Source of the DNA: JALYUM01 sp036688685
GTDB lineage: Bacteria > Pseudomonadota > Gammaproteobacteria > Burkholderiales > Burkholderiaceae_D
Reading direction: 5' to 3'
DNA: 64,000 nt
Assembly (NCBI RefSeq): GCF_036688685.1
Contig: NZ_JAQQPS010000006.1
Coordinates: forward strand, 124,001 to 188,000
Below, piece after piece: positions 59,115-64,000 of the stretch (positions within the stretch are counted from its first letter, which is position 1; each line of letters begins with the position of its first letter). A program made the translations under genes and the position numbers. A model generated the notes under the pieces. That model saw nothing but the letters and a program-made list of their open reading frames with translations, was not told where the DNA came from and ran no database searches.

Positions 59115-62100
59115 GGCTGCAGCGTGCCGCTGTCGAGCAGCTCACGCACCGCTTGCGGGACGCCGGCCAGGCATGCCTCCCAGGTCAGACTGTGGCGCAG
59201 TGGCGACGGCACCGCGCTGTGAGCAGGCGCTTGCAGTGCCGCCTTGATCGCCTGCTGGAACGCTTCCTGGGTTTCGGCCACCGTGACTTCGGGCAGGTCG
59301 GCAAAATGTTCGAAACCACGCAGCGCAGTGCGGGTACAAATCACCGGCCGTGCGGAATACAGGGCCTCGGCGGTCTTGATGTTGGAGCCGCCCCCCGCGC
59401 CGATCGGCAGCAGGAAGACATGGGCCAGCGACTTGACCGCGGCCAGGTCGGCGTCGTCGAGCACGCCCAGGATCTGCAGGCGCGACATGTTGAAAGCGCC
59501 CAGCGGCGATTTGCGCAGCGCCCGCTCCAGGTGCGGTCCGACGCCGCCGGCCACGACCAGCTTCGAGTCTTTCGGGATGCAGGCCAGAGAATCGCCGATC
59601 GCGTCGAGGAAGCCGGTAAAGTTGGGCGGATGGGCGCTGGCAATGAAGATCGGCCATGGCCTGGACGGCAAGCGCTTGCGCCACTTGTCGAGGTGGGCCG
59701 GATCCGCACGCCATGGGCTGATGCCGTTCGGCGCGTGCAGCGCGCGCAGCGCACCGTATTCACGCAACACGGCAGCGTCATCGACCGTGACACCCAGCGA
59801 CAGCACTGCCTCGCGGGTCAGGTCGCGCTCGATGGCGTCCATGTCTGCGACCATCTGGTCGATCAGCGAGTCACTGAACTGGCCAGCCAGCATGGCCCGT
59901 TTCATGGGCGCTTCAATATTGTTGGTGCTGTTGACCAGCAAGGCGCCGCGGCATTGCGCAGACTGGCGGCGCAGCGCCGCGGCCAGCGGGTACAGCCATG
60001 GCTGTTCGAGCTGGATCACATCGACCGGACCGGGCAACTGATCGATCACCTGGCGCAGGATGCGTTCGTGCGAGACAGAAAACGGCCCCATCAAAAAATC
60101 CGACAGGATCGGCATCGGCGTGTTCAGGTAGTTCCTGTATGGGCTGTCGGCCGGAAAGGCCACATCGAAGCGGCCAAGATCGGCCGCCTCGTAGGCTTCG
60201 GCCTGGTAAAACGCCACGCTGTGCACCTCGAAGCCGGCGCTCTTGTACGCCCGCGCCATTGCAGCGGCACGCAGCTGGCCACCATGGCGCGGGCGCCGGA
60301 TCGGAAATGGCACCAGCAACAACACCCGCGGAGGGCGCGGCACGGGTGCAGCCGGCGCCACCAGATGCGCGGCGGCGCCGGGCAGCGCCAGCGTCACCTG
60401 CATCAACTGGTGCGCACTCTCCGCCCACGTCAGCCGTGGCAGAGCGCTAGACGATGGCACGGCTTGATCGGCCAGCAGCGCCAGCCAGTGCGTCAGTGCA
60501 GCGGCCAGATCGGCTGGCGCGAAACCGGAAAAATAATGCAGGTGCTCGCCACCGACTTCGCGAAATACCGGCAAATCGCGCGCGATGACCGGCACCTGGC
60601 GCCGCGCCGCCTCGATCAGCGGCAATCCAAAACCCTCGCCGGCAGAGGCGGCAATGAGTCCGTCGGCAGCGCCATACACCAGCTGCAGGTATTCGTCGCT
60701 GATGCCTTCCAGCCAGAACAGGCGCCGGCCGGCCTCGGGGTGGCGCCGCAGGCGCCGCACCAGCGCGTCGACCATCCAGCCCTCCTTGCCGACGATGACG
60801 AGATTGGCCTCGGTGCCATCGCGCCAGAGTTGCTCGAATGCAGACACGGTCTGCTCATGATGCTTGCGTGGCTCGACCGTCCCGACCATCAGCAGTGTCG
60901 GCCGCTGCGCCAGTTGCGCCAGCACCTGCGCGGCGTCGGCGGGCAGACCCGACGACGGAACCGAATTGTCCACATCGGAACCCAGATGAAACCAGCCGAC
61001 CTGGCGCGGCACCAGGCTGGCCGGAAGATGTTGGCTTTGCCAGTCGAGCAGTTCGCGTGCAACCGCGCGCGAAATGCAGAGCGCCCCATCGAAGGCGCTG
61101 ATACAGCGCAGCCACTCGGCATGGCTGGCGTCGGTATTTGGCGGAAAGTGCTGCGGCATCAACACCGGCAGCAAGTCGTACACCACCATGCAGACGCGCA
61201 CGCCATCAAGCCGCAATGACTGAAGAAAGGGCATGACGTCGGGCAAAATGTGGGGCAGCAGGTCGAGTCCCAGAAACACGTCGCCGCGCTGGTGATCGAT
61301 GGGCGCATCAGGAGCGCGCGCGGCGGTGCCGAGCAACGTTGCCGTGTACGCGTGCGCGTAGCGATACATGCCGTCGCGGGCGTTGCCGTACACGGCGCAG
61401 ACCTCGTATCCGGCCGGGGGCGTGCGCAACAGTTCGCGCAGGATGCTGCGGGTAACCCGCTGCACGCCGGTGCGCGCGTCGCGCTGCACCAGTTCGGAAA
61501 TGTCGACGAACAGCTGACGTGGCGCGGACGCGTCCGGAAACCGGCTAAGCGTCTGCGCCCAGTGCGCGGCCTCTGCTGCGTCGCCGGCGGCCACCATGGC
61601 AATGCGTGCGCGCCCGACCAGGCGCGCCAGCAATTGCGCCGCAGAGTGGCCCGGTGGCACGCCGGCCGGCAGCATCACCCCGGCGCAGGCCGCCAGCGCC
61701 TGCTGCGCCATGCGATCCCATCCGTGACCGGACTGCGGCTGTCCCGGATCGCGTTGCAGTGCAGTGACCTCGACACCGAGCAAGGCGCGCGCTTCCTGCA
61801 CCGGACCGGCGTCGAGCGCGAGTACCAGCGCCGCGCGTTCCAGCTGAGCCAGCTGTTCGAGATAAAAATCGGACAAGCCGGGCACCGCGCCCAGGAGTGC
61901 GGGATCGCGCAGGGGGCGCAGGTCGTGCAGCACGACCACGACCGGCTGCGCCATGACGAAGCTGCCGATACTGGTCACGGCGTCATCGGCGAAGCCTTCG
62001 AACATGTTCGCCAACAGCACCACATCCGGCGCCTGCGCCGCCAGGAAGGCCTCACGCACGTCAGCGGCCATGGCACGGCGATGGCTGCGCCCGTTGCGCT

Positions 62101-62335
62101 GCGCGACCCCCTCCATGCCGGGCCAGACGCGCACATTTTGCGCTGGCAGCAAGCCGTCGAAGGCGGCGCGCAGGCCGTCGATGGTATGCGGAAAAGCGCC
62201 ATTTAACGCAATGATGACCTCGTCGTCGCTGCCGCGCTGACGGGCCAGCGCTTGCGCCAGGGCGAGCGCGTGGCGGCCAGCCTGATGAAAACGGTGCTCG
62301 GTCTGGGCAGCCTGGAGGTCGATCACAATACGCAT
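59111..62335 (-). CDS. Multi-domain glycosyltransferase (three modules)
   Basis: 1074 residues. Residues 1-270 (MRIVIDLQAAQTEHRFHQAG) form a partial GT4-like N-terminal module. Residues about 275-680 are a complete GT4 enzyme (LFVDISELVQRDARTGVQRV ... LLMVGTVEPRKHHEQTVSAF ... [20 protein letters not shown]). Residues about 695-1074 form a third GT-B module (RVLLLVPFPIRRPRHGGQLR ... VFLLPIGAGGGSNIKTAEAL). Such proteins add several sugars in one chain. Start overlaps the fkbM stop by one base (TAATG). Confidence 0.87.
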   Translation of the reverse strand: MRIVIDLQAAQTEHRFHQAGRHALALAQALARQRGSDDEVIIALNGAFPHTIDGLRAAFDGLLPAQNVRVWPGMEGVAQRNGRSHRRAMAADVREAFLAAQAPDVVLLANMFEGFADDAVTSIGSFVMAQPVVVVLHDLRPLRDPALLGAVPGLSDFYLEQLAQLERAALVLALDAGPVQEARALLGVEVTALQRDPGQPQSGHGWDRMAQQALAACAGVMLPAGVPPGHSAAQLLARLVGRARIAMVAAGDAAEAAHWAQTLSRFPDASAPRQLFVDISELVQRDARTGVQRVTRSILRELLRTPPAGYEVCAVYGNARDGMYRYAHAYTATLLGTAARAPDAPIDHQRGDVFLGLDLLPHILPDVMPFLQSLRLDGVRVCMVVYDLLPVLMPQHFPPNTDASHAEWLRCISAFDGALCISRAVARELLDWQSQHLPASLVPRQVGWFHLGSDVDNSVPSSGLPADAAQVLAQLAQRPTLLMVGTVEPRKHHEQTVSAFEQLWRDGTEANLVIVGKEGWMVDALVRRLRRHPEAGRRLFWLEGISDEYLQLVYGAADGLIAASAGEGFGLPLIEAARRQVPVIARDLPVFREVGGEHLHYFSGFAPADLAAALTHWLALLADQAVPSSSALPRLTWAESAHQLMQVTLALPGAAAHLVAPAAPVPRPPRVLLLVPFPIRRPRHGGQLRAAAMARAYKSAGFEVHSVAFYQAEAYEAADLGRFDVAFPADSPYRNYLNTPMPILSDFLMGPFSVSHERILRQVIDQLPGPVDVIQLEQPWLYPLAAALRRQSAQCRGALLVNSTNNIEAPMKRAMLAGQFSDSLIDQMVADMDAIERDLTREAVLSLGVTVDDAAVLREYGALRALHAPNGISPWRADPAHLDKWRKRLPSRPWPIFIASAHPPNFTGFLDAIGDSLACIPKDSKLVVAGGVGPHLERALRKSPLGAFNMSRLQILGVLDDADLAAVKSLAHVFLLPIGAGGGSNIKTAEALYSARPVICTRTALRGFEHFADLPEVTVAETQEAFQQAIKAALQAPAHSAVPSPLRHSLTWEACLAGVPQAVRELLDSGTLQP

Positions 62336-63795
62336 TATGGGACTTTCGCGTCGAAAACTTTCTGCATATCAGCCAGGATCGCCGCGGCACGAGGCGACAA
62401 TTCGCGCGCGCGCCGTTGCGGCAAGCTTGCCGGACCATGTTCGGCCGATGCACTGCCCGGCGCCCCGCCCTGCGTGCCCGCCGCGCCACCGCCCGGGGTG
62501 CCGAGCAAGCGGCGCGCGCGCGGTGCCAGTCCGGGCACCAGCCGCAGCACGGCAAGGCCCGCGGATTTCACCAGCGGCTGGCGCACGGCAACACGCAGTA
62601 CCCTGCGCACAAAACCCTTGAGCGCGGAGGCCTTGAGCACGGAGTCCTTGCGCGGCGCCTTGGCCCGCACGTGGGGAGGCGACTGGCTCAATTCCTCGGT
62701 TTTGGCTTTGCAGGCAGCGAGCTGACCTTCCATCCAGGTAATGTGCGCAAGCAGGCGTGCTTCCTCGTGCACAGCATCGTCATGATTTCGCCGCAACAAC
62801 TCGATCTCCAGCGCCGACTCGCGCTGTTTTCCTTCGGCTTCGACCAAGTCCTGTCCAATGCTGCTGATGTCGCGCCATGCAGAATCGAGTTCACTACGGG
62901 CATTGTCGCGTTCGGCGATTGCCGTGTTGCGTTCGTCCCGCGCAAGGTCGCGTTCCTGGACGGCAGTCTCCCGCTCGGCCACATCGCTGGCGCGCTGGGC
63001 CGCAGCACGCTCGTGCAAGGCAGCAAGCTCGGCCTGGGCGGCACGCTGCATGACATCGCGCTCGAGGTCGTGGGCAATCATCACGCCACGGCATAATTCC
63101 GAGCTGGCCAGGCCGCTCAGGCGAACTGCATCAAAAACATTCGGCGGACTGGTAAATGCCGCCAGCAATTCTGCATGCTCGTTGGCGACATAGAACCGGT
63201 TCAGTCCATCGAACCAGGCAAACGTATAATTTGCCGTGAGCAAAATCGGATCCCAGCCCGCGAAATCGGTTTCGGCACTCGCGGGGACGGTCGCCTCGAT
63301 GACCATGATCCACGGCCGCAACAACTGGCTATCCCAGCCCCGCAATACCTGTTCTTCAAAACCTTCCACGTCGATCTTCAGCCAGTGGACGTCCTTGCCT
63401 TCGAGATTGCGCAACGCCGAGCGCAAGGTCAGCACCGGCACCGTGACCGTGCTGTGCGCGGCGCTGTGCTGCTGCTGGTGGAGCGCTGAGTAGCGATCGA
63501 CCGCGGTGCTCAGGCCGGTATCGGCGAACACATTCAGTTCCAGCACGCCTTCGGTCTGTGCCAGCGCGACCTGGAGCACCGTTTCACCCGGCCGGTCGGC
63601 GCGCAGCAGACTGGCATACTCGGCCACCGGCTCGATGTGGATGCCGCGCCAGCCGTGTTCATAAAATGCCTTGCTGACCGAGTCGACCACTGGATGCTGG
63701 GCGCCCACGTCGACGTAGGTGCCGTTCGGAATATGCTTGAGCGCGCGCCAAAGCATGACGTCTTCAAAATTCTGGGCGTACGAAACAAAACTCAT
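62335..63795 (-). CDS. FkbM-family methyltransferase with coiled-coil C-terminus
   Basis: 486 residues from the ATG at 63795 (MSFVSYAQNFEDVMLWRALK). Residues 1-230 are the FkbM fold: SAM motif YVDVGAQHPVVDSV, IHIEPVAEYASLL and VHWLKIDVEGFEEQVLRGWD. Residues about 255-375 are a long coiled coil (ERAAAQRASDVAERETAVQE, ERDLARDERNTAIAERDNAR). The last 110 residues are basic and disordered. It probably O-methylates a sugar in the O-antigen. Start overlaps the wzt stop. Confidence 0.85.
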   Translation of the reverse strand: MSFVSYAQNFEDVMLWRALKHIPNGTYVDVGAQHPVVDSVSKAFYEHGWRGIHIEPVAEYASLLRADRPGETVLQVALAQTEGVLELNVFADTGLSTAVDRYSALHQQQHSAAHSTVTVPVLTLRSALRNLEGKDVHWLKIDVEGFEEQVLRGWDSQLLRPWIMVIEATVPASAETDFAGWDPILLTANYTFAWFDGLNRFYVANEHAELLAAFTSPPNVFDAVRLSGLASSELCRGVMIAHDLERDVMQRAAQAELAALHERAAAQRASDVAERETAVQERDLARDERNTAIAERDNARSELDSAWRDISSIGQDLVEAEGKQRESALEIELLRRNHDDAVHEEARLLAHITWMEGQLAACKAKTEELSQSPPHVRAKAPRKDSVLKASALKGFVRRVLRVAVRQPLVKSAGLAVLRLVPGLAPRARRLLGTPGGGAAGTQGGAPGSASAEHGPASLPQRRARELSPRAAAILADMQKVFDAKVP

Positions 63796-64000
63796 GCTGC
63801 TGCTCCACCGGGATGCCGGGTAATGTCGAACTGCGCATCGAGCGCATTGGTGCCAAGGAAGAAATCGCGGGTCGTGTTGAGTACGTCGAAGACCAGCAAA
63901 TTGTCGATCCATTCATAGTTGTCGCTCAAGTGCGTGTCACCGCTGACCAGCGCCGGCGACACGGAGTACGAGCCCGGACCGAGCGTGCAGATGAAGCGCA
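63792..64000 (-). CDS. Wzt-type O-antigen ABC exporter ATP-binding protein, C-terminal end
   Basis: Only the last 68 residues lie in the window, reading in from the right edge. The sequence FICTLGPGSYSVSPALVSGD and NYEWIDNLLVFDVLNTTRDF matches the beta-sandwich carbohydrate-binding domain at the C-terminus of Wzt proteins, which recognises the completed O-antigen before export. The stop codon overlaps the fkbM ATG (ATGA). The ATPase domain and Wzm partner should lie beyond the edge. Confidence 0.75.
   Translation of the reverse strand, partial: RFICTLGPGSYSVSPALVSGDTHLSDNYEWIDNLLVFDVLNTTRDFFLGTNALDAQFDITRHPGGAAA

Overview
The window is high-GC chromosomal DNA from a Gram-negative bacterium. 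The hemF-nadD-rsfS-rlmH-maf-rng run, the LPS/O-antigen genes, a PEP-CTERM protein and an msbA-type exporter point to a betaproteobacterium, most likely Oxalobacteraceae (Massilia/Duganella/Janthinobacterium group). That placement is an inference from gene content, not from a search.

Layout. 1-2.4 kb: a truncated LysR regulator divergent from an NmrA-like oxidoreductase, then a zinc alcohol dehydrogenase. 2.6-9.9 kb: five genes, each overlapping the next by 4 bases (SWIM zinc finger, DUF5691, MoxR-type AAA+ ATPase, DUF5682, VWA protein). This resembles the E. coli yehLMPQ locus and is probably one chaperone-like machine. 9.9-18.3 kb: an accessory island ending at tRNA-Thr(CGT). It holds a complete type I restriction-modification system (hsdM, hsdS, hsdR), two gene remnants, and an orphan type VI secretion cargo module (hcp, LAS/MepA-like murein peptidase, secreted Cys-rich candidate immunity protein).

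18.5-27.4 kb: housekeeping genes (fbp, pepN, qor, a DMT transporter, yebC, purD) and a 171-bp MITE-like element. 27.4-27.8 kb: a GIY-YIG nuclease gene enclosed by 35-bp inverted repeats. 27.9-32.8 kb: the hemF-nadD-rsfS-rlmH-maf-rng block, with nadD and rsfS overlapping their upstream neighbours. 32.8-40.5 kb: mixed envelope and secreted proteins (YdcF, an orphan HExxH metalloprotease, a DUF4124 protein, a YeeE sulfur transporter, a DUF3494 ice-binding PEP-CTERM protein, an LprI-like protein, an M28 peptidase).

40.6-44 kb: an overlapping three-gene glycan operon (O-antigen ligase-like, GT9, GT8). 44-48.2 kb: an orphan histidine kinase, a small unknown protein, a KaiC-like double ATPase and an acyl-CoA-ligase-like gene. 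48.2-53.5 kb: msbA and dnaE. 53.6-64 kb: glycosyltransferases, trhO, a multi-spanning GT-C-like protein, and a tightly overlapping minus-strand O-antigen operon (wzt 3' end, fkbM, a three-module glycosyltransferase, another glycosyltransferase) that runs off the right edge.

The observations most worth following are the five-gene AAA/VWA cassette, the orphan Hcp-peptidase-immunity module, the GIY-YIG gene boxed by inverted repeats, the MITE-like element, the chimeric scar beside hsdR, and the KaiC-like protein lacking the clock phosphorylation residues. No CRISPR array, rRNA, complete insertion sequence or replication origin was seen.
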